This document shows, one piece after another, positions 15,897 through 22,557 of a stretch of DNA of 24,916 nucleotides. The translations under genes and the position numbers were made by a program. The DNA lies in contig JAUWHM010000129.1 of the NCBI GenBank assembly GCA_030605915.1, forward strand, positions 1-24,916. The letters run 5' to 3'. The DNA comes from Nitrospirota bacterium. GTDB lineage: Bacteria; NPL-UPA2; JAGMAN01. The notes beneath the pieces were generated by a model, which was not told the origin of the DNA, did not search any database, and worked only from the letters and a program-made list of their open reading frames with translations. The first letter of the stretch is position 1; each line of letters begins with the position of its first letter.

Positions 15897-15944
15897 TGGG
15901 CACAGGCCGGGGCATACCCTAACGGGCACAGGCCAGAGCACCAG
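15889..15944. repeat. TACCCTAA / GGGCACAGGC repeat pair overlapping the exbD stop
   Basis: Two copies of a composite unit are present: TACCCTAA (15889-15896) with GGGCACAGGC (15898-15907), and TACCCTAA (15915-15922) with GGGCACAGGC (15924-15933) and CAGAGCACCAG (15934-15944). The same units occur, expanded, in the ChlID linker at 13998-14081. They fill most of the 59-bp exbD-tonB gap. Confidence 0.85.
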
Positions 15945-15955
15945 TAAGGGAAGTC

Positions 15956-16570
15956 ATGTTTAATGATAGAATAATTAGAATTTCTTTTCTTGTTTCTCTA
16001 TCTGGACATTGTCTGCTTTTAGGTATGCCGGAGTTTAATATGAGTTCACTTCAACCTGAGAAACCAGAAGATATTACGGTTAGAATAGAAATAGAAAAGC
16101 CCCCACTTTTGCCTAAGATAGATGTTATGGGGGAAGAGAAGAAGTTAAAGGAGCTTATTAAAGAACAAGAACCCCTCGAACCAGAGCCTGAGACCGAAGT
16201 TCTGCCGGAAGAGGTGACAATAGAAAAACCAGAACCAGAGCCCCCTGAAGAAAAGGTTGAGGTAATAGAACCTGCCAAAGAGGCAATGTTACGCTATCAA
16301 GATATGGTTAAGAGAAAGATAGAGGAGATGAGGAGATATCCCCGGTGGGCAAAGGACAGAGAAATTGAGGGAGCAGTCCACCTCTCTTTTCGCGTTTTAG
16401 CAAATGGTCAGGCACAAGGAATTGAGGTAACAAAGTCCTCAGGATATATAATTCTTGACCAGGCTGCTACTGCCACCGTCCAAAGGGCTAATCCCTTTTC
16501 TCCTCTACCCAGGGAGATTACCACCCCCTATGTCTCCATGGAAGTTGCCATTATATTTAGCTTGCAGTAA
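15956..16570 (+). CDS. tonB: TonB energy-transducing protein
   Basis: A 204-residue TonB. The N-terminal membrane helix (residues 6-24) carries Ser14-x3-His18, the SxxxH motif that contacts ExbB/ExbD in E. coli TonB. A Pro/Glu-rich periplasmic spacer (about residues 60-105: PLEPEPETEVLPEE, EKPEPEPPEEK) follows. The C-terminal domain has MRRYPRWAKDREIEGAVHLS, VLANGQAQGIEVTKSSG and ANPFSPLPREI, the conserved TonB fold that binds receptor TonB boxes. It should energise the BtuB-like receptor encoded at 1814. The spacer is more acidic than the Pro/Lys-balanced E. coli one. The last 42 bases, including the stop, recur with four transitions at 17395-17436, on the far side of the PIN module. Confidence 0.92.
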   Translation: MFNDRIIRISFLVSLSGHCLLLGMPEFNMSSLQPEKPEDITVRIEIEKPPLLPKIDVMGEEKKLKELIKEQEPLEPEPETEVLPEEVTIEKPEPEPPEEKVEVIEPAKEAMLRYQDMVKRKIEEMRRYPRWAKDREIEGAVHLSFRVLANGQAQGIEVTKSSGYIILDQAATATVQRANPFSPLPREITTPYVSMEVAIIFSLQ

Positions 16571-16571
16571 A
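16530..16571 (+). repeat. Direct repeat, copy 1: 3' end of tonB
   Basis: This 42-base segment starting ATGTCTCCATGGAAG covers the last codons and stop of tonB. It matches 17395-17436 at 38 of 42 positions, and all four differences are transitions. The two copies bracket the PIN-toxin module and its promoter. Confidence 0.9.
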
Positions 16572-16622
16572 CCGTTAGAGATGTCCATCAACGCAAAAAT
16601 TCGTCTTTTTCGCTCCAATACC

Positions 16623-16651
16623 TTGACAGAGCTACCCACACATGGTAAAAT
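16623..16651 (+). promoter_or_regulatory. Sigma-70-type promoter of the PIN module
   Basis: A perfect -35 hexamer TTGACA (16623-16628), a 17-base spacer and TAAAAT (16646-16651) with an extended TGG just before it. It lies in the gap between tonB and the PIN gene, about 97 bases ahead of the PIN start, and makes the module independently transcribed. I see no inverted-repeat operator on it. Confidence 0.7.
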
Positions 16652-16747
16652 TCAGGATGTGGATGGAGGACGAAGGGGCAAAAAGGCGTGGAAGAAATCT
16701 ATTAAAGAAAAATTGTCAAACATGTTTATCTGGGCTACAATATAGTT

Positions 16748-17227
16748 ATGCGAAGGTTGAAACTATATCTTGATACCTCTGTCTGGAACTTTTTCTTTGC
16801 TGACGATGCTCCAGAAAAGAGAGATATAACCAAGGAATTTTTCAATTCGGTTCAGAAAGGCGTTTATGAAATATATGTTTCGGATGTAGTTTTTAAAGAA
16901 GTAAATAACGCCCCTGAGGATAAAAAGGTTCAATTGGCAAAATTGATTGAACAATGTGTGCCTATAAAATTGGATACTCCAGAAGAAGCAGAGAAATTAG
17001 CCGCTGTCTACCTAGATAAGAAGATTATACCAGAGATTAAAAAAGACGATGCATTACATATTGGAATAGCCACCGTTTTTGAGATGGATGCGGTAATCAC
17101 TTGGAACTATCGTCATCTGGCGAATCTGAGAAAAGTAGAATTATTTCACAGCGCAAATTTGGAAGCCGGGTATTTTAAGAAAATAGAGATAATTACACCC
17201 ATGGAGGTGATAAGAGATGAAAGTTGA
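16748..17227 (+). CDS. PIN-domain protein, VapC-like toxin candidate
   Basis: A 159-residue PIN-domain protein. The N-terminal strand LKLYLDTSVWNFF gives the first acidic residue (Asp9). VSDVVFKEV supplies Glu51, KKDDALHIGIA supplies Asp100/Asp101, and ITWNYRHLAN (Asn120) is the conserved C-terminal block of this PIN subfamily. PIN proteins are Mg-dependent ribonucleases, and in VapC-type toxin-antitoxin pairs they cut tRNA or rRNA. Start at ATG 16748 with a weak upstream site. A 56-residue gene overlaps its last 11 bases and is a candidate antitoxin, giving the less common toxin-first order. The module has its own promoter and terminator and sits between duplicated tonB ends, which suggests later insertion. 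Role as toxin is inferred, not shown. Confidence 0.8.
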   Translation: MRRLKLYLDTSVWNFFFADDAPEKRDITKEFFNSVQKGVYEIYVSDVVFKEVNNAPEDKKVQLAKLIEQCVPIKLDTPEEAEKLAAVYLDKKIIPEIKKDDALHIGIATVFEMDAVITWNYRHLANLRKVELFHSANLEAGYFKKIEIITPMEVIRDES

Positions 17228-17387
17228 TAAGTCGTTGCAGGAAGTATGGGATTGGAAAGAGAAGGTCTATCAGGAAACTAAACACCTTTCGATTAAGGAG
17301 ACTGCAGAGTATATTCATAAAGGAGCGGAAGAGTTTTGCAGAAAATACGGATTAAAACTCAAAACCCTCCAACCGACACAAGGGTAG
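17217..17387 (+). CDS. Small protein overlapping the PIN gene, candidate antitoxin
   Basis: A 56-residue open frame from ATG 17217 to TAG 17385-17387, overlapping the PIN gene by 11 bases in another frame. A GGAGGTGA sequence (17203-17210) gives a well-placed ribosome-binding site, which argues that it is real. The product begins MKVDKSLQEVWDWKEKVY and contains KETAEYIHKGAEEFCRKYGL. It is charged, likely helical, and has no DNA-binding motif I can identify. Small helical partners of this kind next to PIN genes are plausible antitoxins or accessory proteins, but I do not recognise the family with certainty. Translation is probably coupled to the PIN gene. Confidence 0.7.
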   Translation: MKVDKSLQEVWDWKEKVYQETKHLSIKETAEYIHKGAEEFCRKYGLKLKTLQPTQG

Positions 17388-17394
17388 AGGTGAA

Positions 17395-17436
17395 ATGTCT
17401 CCATGGAAATTACCATTGTATTTAGCCTGCAGTAAA
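17395..17436 (+). repeat. Direct repeat, copy 2: remnant of a tonB 3' end
   Basis: Starting ATGTCTCCATGGAAA, this segment still reads VSMEITIVFSLQ followed by TAA in the tonB frame, but an in-frame TGA lies one codon upstream, so it is not part of a gene. It is 38/42 identical to the end of tonB at 16530-16571. It may be the residue of a lost second tonB or a duplication made when the PIN module arrived. Confidence 0.85.
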
Positions 17437-17576
17437 AGCACTGAAGAGAAGACCTGCCCATATTAGCATACCTCACCTAAGCCCGAAAGAATTTGAAAAA
17501 AATCGCCTGTGATTCAGACAGTAGATCAGGCACCACCGTAAGTTCTGCATAATTGGGCAATTAGGTCGCATAGCAC

Positions 17577-17615
17577 GCCCCCAGCGGAATTATTTTTGGT
17601 CTGGGGGCATTTTTT
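17577..17615 (+). terminator. Rho-independent terminator between the PIN module and the feo operon
   Basis: GCCCCCAG (17577-17584) and CTGGGGGC (17601-17608) form a perfect 8-bp GC-rich stem with a 16-base loop, followed at once by A and six T (17610-17615). It separates the upstream transcripts from the feo promoter. The rest of the 369-bp gap 17388-17756 contains the tonB remnant, this terminator, the feo promoter and operator, and otherwise no credible gene. Confidence 0.85.
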
Positions 17616-17636
17616 GACAAAAATCGCAGGGGGGGG

Positions 17637-17665
17637 TTGACAAGATTTGGATGGTGTGGTAAAAT
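17637..17665 (+). promoter_or_regulatory. Sigma-70-type promoter of the feo operon
   Basis: TTGACA (17637-17642), a 17-base spacer, and TAAAAT (17660-17665) with TGG directly upstream. It is the only strong promoter ahead of the DtxR-feoA-feoB genes. The DtxR-type operator overlaps the last base of the -10 element and the likely start of transcription. Confidence 0.8.
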
Positions 17666-17678
17666 TAGGGTATCCTAA
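17665..17678. promoter_or_regulatory. DtxR/IdeR-type operator on the feo promoter
   Basis: TTAGG-GTAT-CCTAA is an inverted repeat with a 4-base centre, the same core as the classical DtxR box (TTAGG-TTAG-CCTAA). It starts at the last base of the -10 hexamer, so a bound regulator would block RNA polymerase. The gene just downstream encodes a DtxR-family protein, so iron-dependent autoregulation is likely. Confidence 0.8.
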
Positions 17679-17765
17679 CAATGTATGGAGTTTCTAACAA
17701 AACAGTGGGGTTTCAGAAAACGAAATCTTGAAGGATTGTTCTAACAGTATGGTGAGGTGATAATT

Positions 17766-18497
17766 ATGGCTGTGACTAAGGCTTTAACCGCTGGAATGGA
17801 AGATTATATAGAGACGATTGCTAATCTCGCAGAGAAGAAGAAAGTGGTTCGGGTAAGGGATATTGCTGAGGAAATGAATATTAAAATGCCCAGCGTAACG
17901 GAAGCATTGAAGAACCTTACCAAGAACGGGCTTGTCAACCACGAAAAGTATGAATATGTAGAACTGACTTCTGAAGGGAGCAAACTTGCCCGTAAGGTTC
18001 GCAGTCAGCACAATATCCTGTTTGATTTTCTGACCGGGGTTTTAAACATAGACACCCAAACAGCAGAGAAGGATGCCTGCCGGATGGAGCATGTCGTAAG
18101 TCCCTCTACCTTAAAGAAGTTGCTCAGTTTCGTTGAGTTTGTCCGAACCTGCCCTATAGGGGAACCTGACTGGTTAAGAAATTTTGAGCATTATTCTCAG
18201 CACGGGCAGCGTCCAGAGGAGTGTTCTACTAAAGCGGGGAAGCAGGAAAGCGAGGTGAAGACTATGCCTAATAAATCCCTTCGGGGGTTAAAACCTGGCC
18301 AGAAGGGTAAGATTGCCAGGGTTGTCGGCCGGGGGCCAACTCATCGGCGGATTCTGGATATGGGAGTTGTCCCGGGGACAGAAATAGAGGTTGAGCGGGT
18401 TGCTCCTCTGGGAGACCCAATTGAGGTAAAGATTAGGGGGTATCATCTGTCGCTACGCAAAGAGGAAGCAGGCAATGTTTTTGTTGAGGTGAGTTAG
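17766..18497 (+). CDS. DtxR/MntR-family metal-dependent repressor with C-terminal FeoA domain
   Basis: A 243-residue protein when started at ATG 17766, which has GAGGTGA six bases upstream; a GTG at 17757 lies inside that site and is less likely. Residues 1-75 form the winged helix (LTAGMEDYIETIANL, VRVRDIAEEMNIKMPSVTEALKNLTKNGLV), then comes the dimerisation region with the metal-site motif MEHVVSPSTLKKLLSF. From about residue 167 there is a complete FeoA/SH3-like domain (LRGLKPGQKGKIARVV, ILDMGVVPGTEIEVERVAPLGDPIEV, GYHLSLRKEEA). The linker contains CP...EEC. The protein should sense Fe(II) or Mn(II) and repress the feo genes through the two TTAGG-N4-CCTAA sites. A second ribosome-binding site and ATG at 18252-18266 could also give a free FeoA. 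Its stop abuts the next feoA start. Confidence 0.88.
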   Translation: MAVTKALTAGMEDYIETIANLAEKKKVVRVRDIAEEMNIKMPSVTEALKNLTKNGLVNHEKYEYVELTSEGSKLARKVRSQHNILFDFLTGVLNIDTQTAEKDACRMEHVVSPSTLKKLLSFVEFVRTCPIGEPDWLRNFEHYSQHGQRPEECSTKAGKQESEVKTMPNKSLRGLKPGQKGKIARVVGRGPTHRRILDMGVVPGTEIEVERVAPLGDPIEVKIRGYHLSLRKEEAGNVFVEVS

Positions 18498-18731
18498 ATG
18501 GAGAATCTCCCTATGGCATTAAGCATGGTAAGGTCGGGAGAAGAGGTTACCTTAGTCGATATCCAGGGTGGGTTTGGGATGAGAAGAAAGCTTACTGACA
18601 TGGGATTAATTCCAGGCGTAAGATTGAGGCTTATTCATAGCCATCTGCCCGGTCCGGTTATCGTCCAGGTAGGAGATTCAAGGCTTATGTTAGGTCACGG
18701 AATGGCTCAGAGGGTTATGGTTCGGAGGTAA
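18498..18731 (+). CDS. feoA: FeoA-like protein (first)
   Basis: A 77-residue FeoA/SH3-like protein that starts directly after the upstream stop codon, so translation is coupled. It shows the family pattern of glycine-rich strands: LVDIQGGFGMRRKLTDMGLIPGVRLRLIH, then LPGPVIVQVGDSRLMLGHGMAQRVMV. FeoA is a small cytoplasmic partner of the FeoB iron channel, thought to modulate its activity. The C-terminal form here (PGPVIVQV...GHGMAQ) differs from that of the regulator's FeoA domain (GDPIEVKIRGYHLSLR), so the operon encodes two FeoA subtypes. The FeoB gene follows after 53 bp containing a DtxR-type box. Confidence 0.88.
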   Translation: MENLPMALSMVRSGEEVTLVDIQGGFGMRRKLTDMGLIPGVRLRLIHSHLPGPVIVQVGDSRLMLGHGMAQRVMVRR

Positions 18732-18747
18732 TTTTTTTTGCCTCTGA

Positions 18748-18765
18748 AGTTAGGCTTACCTAACT
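18748..18765. promoter_or_regulatory. Second DtxR/IdeR-type operator, between feoA and feoB
   Basis: AGTTAGG-CTTA-CCTAACT is a perfect 7-4-7 inverted repeat with the same TTAGG-N4-CCTAA core as the site at 17665-17678. It lies 20 bases before the feoB ATG. No convincing -35/-10 pair is visible around it, so it may act as a roadblock or on a weak internal promoter. Confidence 0.8.
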
Positions 18766-18784
18766 GACAAAGAGGGAATCAAAA

Positions 18785-20857
18785 ATGGATAAAGAAATAA
18801 CAATTGCCCTGACTGGAAATCCCAACTCTGGCAAGACCACTGTCTTTAATAACCTGACCGGTGCTCGCCAGCATGTGGGGAACTATCCCGGGGTGACAGT
18901 GGAGAAGAAAGAAGGAAAACTGAAATATAGAGACCAGGATATAAATGTGGTTGACCTTCCAGGAACCTATAGCTTAACTGCCTATTCAATAGATGAGATT
19001 GTGGCCCGGGATTTTGTGATTGAGGGGAAGCCCGATGTGGTTATTGATATTGTTGATGCCTCAAATTTAGAAAGAAACCTGTATTTAGCCACCCAGTTTA
19101 TGGAATTGGGAGTTCCCCTCGTCATAGCCCTGAACATGAGCGATGTAGCTAAGGCTCGGGGTCAGCAGATTAATAAGCAAAGGCTTTCAGAGTTATTAGG
19201 GGTTCCTCTCATTCCTACCGTTGCCAATCGTAAAAAAGGGATGAATGAACTCATTGATGAAGCAGTTAAAGTAGCTGAGGGAAAGGGAAGCTTAAGAAAA
19301 ATTACAGTTAGCTATGGAAAAGAGGTAGAGGAAGAAATATTAAAAATAGAACAGATTTTAGAGAAGGACAAGGCTCTCCTTGAGAAATATCCAGCCAGGT
19401 GGCTATCCGTAAAGCTCCTTGAGAATGACAACGAGGTTCAGAAGAAAATAAAAAAATCTCCTTATGCAGGTGAGATATTAGCTCAGGTGGAAAGCAGTAT
19501 TAGCCATCTCAAAAACATCTTTGGTGATGACCTGGAATTGGTGATTGCTGACCGCAGATATGGATTCATCAACGGTGCCTGCCATGAATCGGTTGAGAGA
19601 ACCGCTGAGGAGCGACTGAGCACCTCAGATAACATTGATAAGGTAATTACAAACAGGATTTTGGGGTTGCCCATCTTTTTGGCTTTGATGTGGTTGGTGT
19701 TTAAGACCACTTTCAAGCTCAGTGAAGCTCCCATGGGTTGGATAGAGAAGACTCAGGAATGGCTTGGAGCTACACTGGGCCATCTATTTGCTGAGGGAAG
19801 TGCCCTTCAATCATTGGTGGTTGATGGAATAATCGGCGGAGTGGGAAGTGTGCTTGTCTTTGTCCCCATTATCTTCCTTCTTTTCCTGGCTATTGCTGTC
19901 CTTGAAGACAGCGGCTATATGGCCAGAGCTGTCTTCATTATGGATAGACTAATGCATAAGATAGGGCTTCACGGGAGGTCCTTCATTCCTATGATCTTAG
20001 GTTTTGGCTGCAATGTGCCGGCTATTATGGCTACCAGGACGATAGAAGATAGGCGGAATAGATTGGTTACCATCCTGATTAATCCCTTGATGAGCTGTGG
20101 AGCGAGATTGCCTGTTTATACCTTGCTGGCCGGGGCTTTCTTCAATGAAAGGATAGCCGGGAATGTGATCTTCTCCATTTATATGTTAGGGATAGTCCTG
20201 GCAGTTATCGTTGCAAAACTGTTTAGAAAGTTTCTATTTCCTGGCCCATCAGCCCCCTTCGTGATGGAACTGCCGCCCTATCGCATGCCCACCTTGAAAG
20301 GGCTCCTCATTCATATGTGGGAGAGAGGAGTTGTTTACTTGAAGAAGGCGGGAACAATTATCTTCGCCGGCTGTGTCCTGATCTGGTTTCTAAGCAACTT
20401 CCCTTACAATCCCAAGGACAGTGGTTATGAGAGGTTGGAGAAAAGTTATGCCGGGAGAATAGGCAGGTTCATAGAGCCAGTAATGAAGCCATTAGGGTTC
20501 GATTGGAAGATTGGCGTGGGGTTGGTAGGTGGCTTTATTGCCAAGGAGATAGTGGTAGGAACATTAGGAGTCCTTTATCAAGTAGGAGAAGCTGACGAAG
20601 AATCTGAATCCTTGCGCGCTGCCCTTCAGAACGATAAATATCCTGACGGTCGCAATGTCTATAATCCATTAGTTGCTTATGCCCTGATGGTTTTCGTCCT
20701 TATCTATGTTCCCTGTGTAGCTTGCATAGCAGCCATAAAGAGGGAGACAAACTCCTGGAGATGGCCACTATTCAGCACTTTTTACTTAACAGCCCTTGCC
20801 TGGATAATGGCCCTTATTGTTTACCAGGGCGGGAGACTTCTTGGATTAGGGGGATAA
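18785..20857 (+). CDS. feoB: FeoB ferrous iron transporter (canonical copy)
   Basis: A 690-residue inner-membrane Fe(II) transporter. The N-terminal GTPase domain has G1 GNPNSGKTT (residues 11-19), a switch region with NYPGVTVEKKEG, G3 DLPGTYSL (57-64) and G4 NMSD. A GDI-like helical spacer leads to the membrane part with about eight helices. The two gate motifs are canonical: GCNVPAIMATRTIEDRR with Cys409, and SCGARLPVY with Cys438. Length is normal for the family. It takes up ferrous iron across the inner membrane under reducing conditions, helped by FeoA. A GAGGG site precedes the ATG, and the DtxR box lies just upstream. Confidence 0.96.
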   Translation: MDKEITIALTGNPNSGKTTVFNNLTGARQHVGNYPGVTVEKKEGKLKYRDQDINVVDLPGTYSLTAYSIDEIVARDFVIEGKPDVVIDIVDASNLERNLYLATQFMELGVPLVIALNMSDVAKARGQQINKQRLSELLGVPLIPTVANRKKGMNELIDEAVKVAEGKGSLRKITVSYGKEVEEEILKIEQILEKDKALLEKYPARWLSVKLLENDNEVQKKIKKSPYAGEILAQVESSISHLKNIFGDDLELVIADRRYGFINGACHESVERTAEERLSTSDNIDKVITNRILGLPIFLALMWLVFKTTFKLSEAPMGWIEKTQEWLGATLGHLFAEGSALQSLVVDGIIGGVGSVLVFVPIIFLLFLAIAVLEDSGYMARAVFIMDRLMHKIGLHGRSFIPMILGFGCNVPAIMATRTIEDRRNRLVTILINPLMSCGARLPVYTLLAGAFFNERIAGNVIFSIYMLGIVLAVIVAKLFRKFLFPGPSAPFVMELPPYRMPTLKGLLIHMWERGVVYLKKAGTIIFAGCVLIWFLSNFPYNPKDSGYERLEKSYAGRIGRFIEPVMKPLGFDWKIGVGLVGGFIAKEIVVGTLGVLYQVGEADEESESLRAALQNDKYPDGRNVYNPLVAYALMVFVLIYVPCVACIAAIKRETNSWRWPLFSTFYLTALAWIMALIVYQGGRLLGLGG

Positions 20858-20877
20858 CTTCATCAAGTAAATAAACA

Positions 20878-20925
20878 GGCCCGCAAGAGGAATTCGGTTT
20901 TGACGGCCAACATCCTCTGCGGGCC
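20878..20925 (+). other. Hairpin after feoB
   Basis: GGCCCGCAAGAGG (20878-20890) pairs with CCTCTGCGGGCC (20914-20925) with a single bulged base and a 23-base loop. No T-run follows, so intrinsic termination is doubtful; it may be an mRNA 3'-end structure. The remaining gap to 21162 contains no credible gene, only a weak further inverted repeat (AGGCA...CAC with GTGCCT, about 20957-20984). Confidence 0.5.
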
Positions 20926-21162
20926 AGGAAGAAAGGAGACACTGAAGAAACATCTAGGCATAGCACCAAGATTTCTTTGTGCCTACCCCCTTCTCTATAG
21001 ATTATGGCTCATTTTGCTGATTTTGTCAAGTTTTGAACTGAGCTTTTGCCTCAATTCTGGCAAAGAAAGGAGGGAAATTAAATAAGCCTGAGGCTAAAGC
21101 GAAACTTAACTGGAAGAAATGTCAGAGAAACTATTTGGGAAATTTGGAAAGGAGAAGAGAGG

Positions 21163-22407
21163 ATGAGAAGAAAACTGTTGGTATTGGTGATGATAATTAC
21201 TGCGAGTGCGATGGTTAGTTCTGCTCTGGGCGGAGGGGACCCACTGCAGAAGGAGTTAGCACAACTCAAGGCCCGACTTGCTGAACTGGAGAGGAAGGTT
21301 GCCGAGCAGGGAAGTCAGATTGAAGAACAGGACACTCAAATGAGCGAGCTGAAGGAGATTAAGGAGACGCTTGGCAGAATCAGTATTGGTGGTGGGATGA
21401 CCGGCGTCATCCAGGCGAGTGACAATAATGAGGAGGCGAACACCGGCGAGGGAGATGTAACTGATGGTGCCTATTCGGTTGATCTGGAGATTGAAAGTCC
21501 CATAGGAGAAAAAGGCGTTGCCTTCCTCCACATTGAGGGAGGAGAAGGATCTGGGATAGACGACGATGTCCTTTCACTGTCTGGATGTAATGCAGATGCC
21601 GGGGACACCTCTGGCCGTTTAGAGGTTACTGAGGCCTGGTATGAACATTCTCTTCTGGATGGAGCTTTAGCCTTTACCATCGGCAAGCTTGACCTTACCG
21701 CTTATTTCGATGGAAATGAGGTAGCTAACGATGAGGCTGCTCAGTTTCTTTCCAGTGGATTTAAGAATAATTTAGCTGTTGAGTTTTCTGATAATGGGCT
21801 TGGAACGAGACTGACCTGGAGCCCGATAGAAGTCTTCGACCTGAGCCTTGGATTACAGGATTCTGACAGCGATTGGGAGAATATCTTTGACCATCCCTTC
21901 TCCATCTTTGAGGTTAATCTCAAGCCAGACTTTTTGGGGTTAGGAGGCAACTATCGGTTCTATATCTGGCAGAATGATTCCAACCACACGAAGTGGGAGG
22001 ATGCTTCTAAAACTCATGAGGACAACAGTGGCTTCGGGATAAGCTTTGACCAGGGAATTAGCGATAGAGTAACTCTCTTTGCCCGTCTGGGCTGGCAGGA
22101 GGAGGAAGTCAAAGAAATTAAATCAGCCTGGAGCTTAGGGGCGCAGTTGCAAAGTCCCTTCCTCAGTCGCCCGGAAGATGTATGTGGCATCGCTTACGGG
22201 AAGGCGATCTTGAGTGGCGATTATAAAGAAAGTGCCAGTTCGTCAACTAACGATGCTGACGAAGGACATTACGAAGTCTACTATAACATTAAGGTAAACG
22301 ATTATCTCAGCATCTCCCCGGATGTTCAGGTAATCACTAACCCTAACGGGAACGATAGTGCTGATACAGTGACCATATTTGGCATAAGGAGTCAGGTTAA
22401 CTTTTAG
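21163..22407 (+). CDS. Outer-membrane porin, OprB-like, with N-terminal coiled coil
   Basis: A 414-residue exported protein. Residues 1-23 form a signal peptide (MRRKLLVLVMIITASAMVSS, cleavage near ALG-GG). Residues 26-66 are a heptad-like coiled coil (LQKELAQLKARLAELERKV, EEQDTQMSELKEIKETL). The rest is a series of amphipathic strands typical of a 14-18-strand porin, ending in the terminal Phe (GIRSQVNF) required for outer-membrane assembly. The architecture resembles OprB-type porins and the cyanobacterial iron-uptake porins, which also have an N-terminal coiled coil. Here the coiled coil may anchor the barrel to the periplasm. Placement between two feo sets suggests passage of ferrous iron or another small solute; the substrate is not readable. 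GAGAGG precedes the ATG. Confidence 0.8.
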   Translation: MRRKLLVLVMIITASAMVSSALGGGDPLQKELAQLKARLAELERKVAEQGSQIEEQDTQMSELKEIKETLGRISIGGGMTGVIQASDNNEEANTGEGDVTDGAYSVDLEIESPIGEKGVAFLHIEGGEGSGIDDDVLSLSGCNADAGDTSGRLEVTEAWYEHSLLDGALAFTIGKLDLTAYFDGNEVANDEAAQFLSSGFKNNLAVEFSDNGLGTRLTWSPIEVFDLSLGLQDSDSDWENIFDHPFSIFEVNLKPDFLGLGGNYRFYIWQNDSNHTKWEDASKTHEDNSGFGISFDQGISDRVTLFARLGWQEEEVKEIKSAWSLGAQLQSPFLSRPEDVCGIAYGKAILSGDYKESASSSTNDADEGHYEVYYNIKVNDYLSISPDVQVITNPNGNDSADTVTIFGIRSQVNF

Positions 22408-22430
22408 GAATCAGTCGCACCAGTCTCTGG

Positions 22431-22470
22431 GGTAGAAGCTGGAGGAACAATCTTTCTCCTAACTTCTGCC
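22431..22470 (+). other. Imperfect hairpin between the porin and feoA genes
   Basis: GGTAGAAG (22431-22438) pairs with CTTCTGCC (22463-22470) with one G-T pair, and GGAG (22441-22444) pairs with CTCC (22456-22459) inside. No T-run follows. It could mark the end of the porin transcript or be a leader structure of the second feo set. No DtxR-type box is visible in this gap. Confidence 0.4.
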
Positions 22471-22557
22471 TCAGTGGCTCTGTTGTAAGAAATAGAGAGA
22501 AAGAAAAAGCTACCTCTTATAACGGTGCAGGAAAGGGAAAAAGTTGATGGTTATAGC

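Noticed and set aside
16455..16745. Open frame of 96 codons overlapping the end of tonB
   Set aside because: Its first half is an out-of-frame reading of tonB and the rest crosses the PIN promoter; it has no recognisable family features or good ribosome-binding site.
20900..21085. 61-codon open frame after feoB
   Set aside because: It starts inside the hairpin loop, lacks a ribosome-binding site, and its hydrophobic run has no family resemblance.
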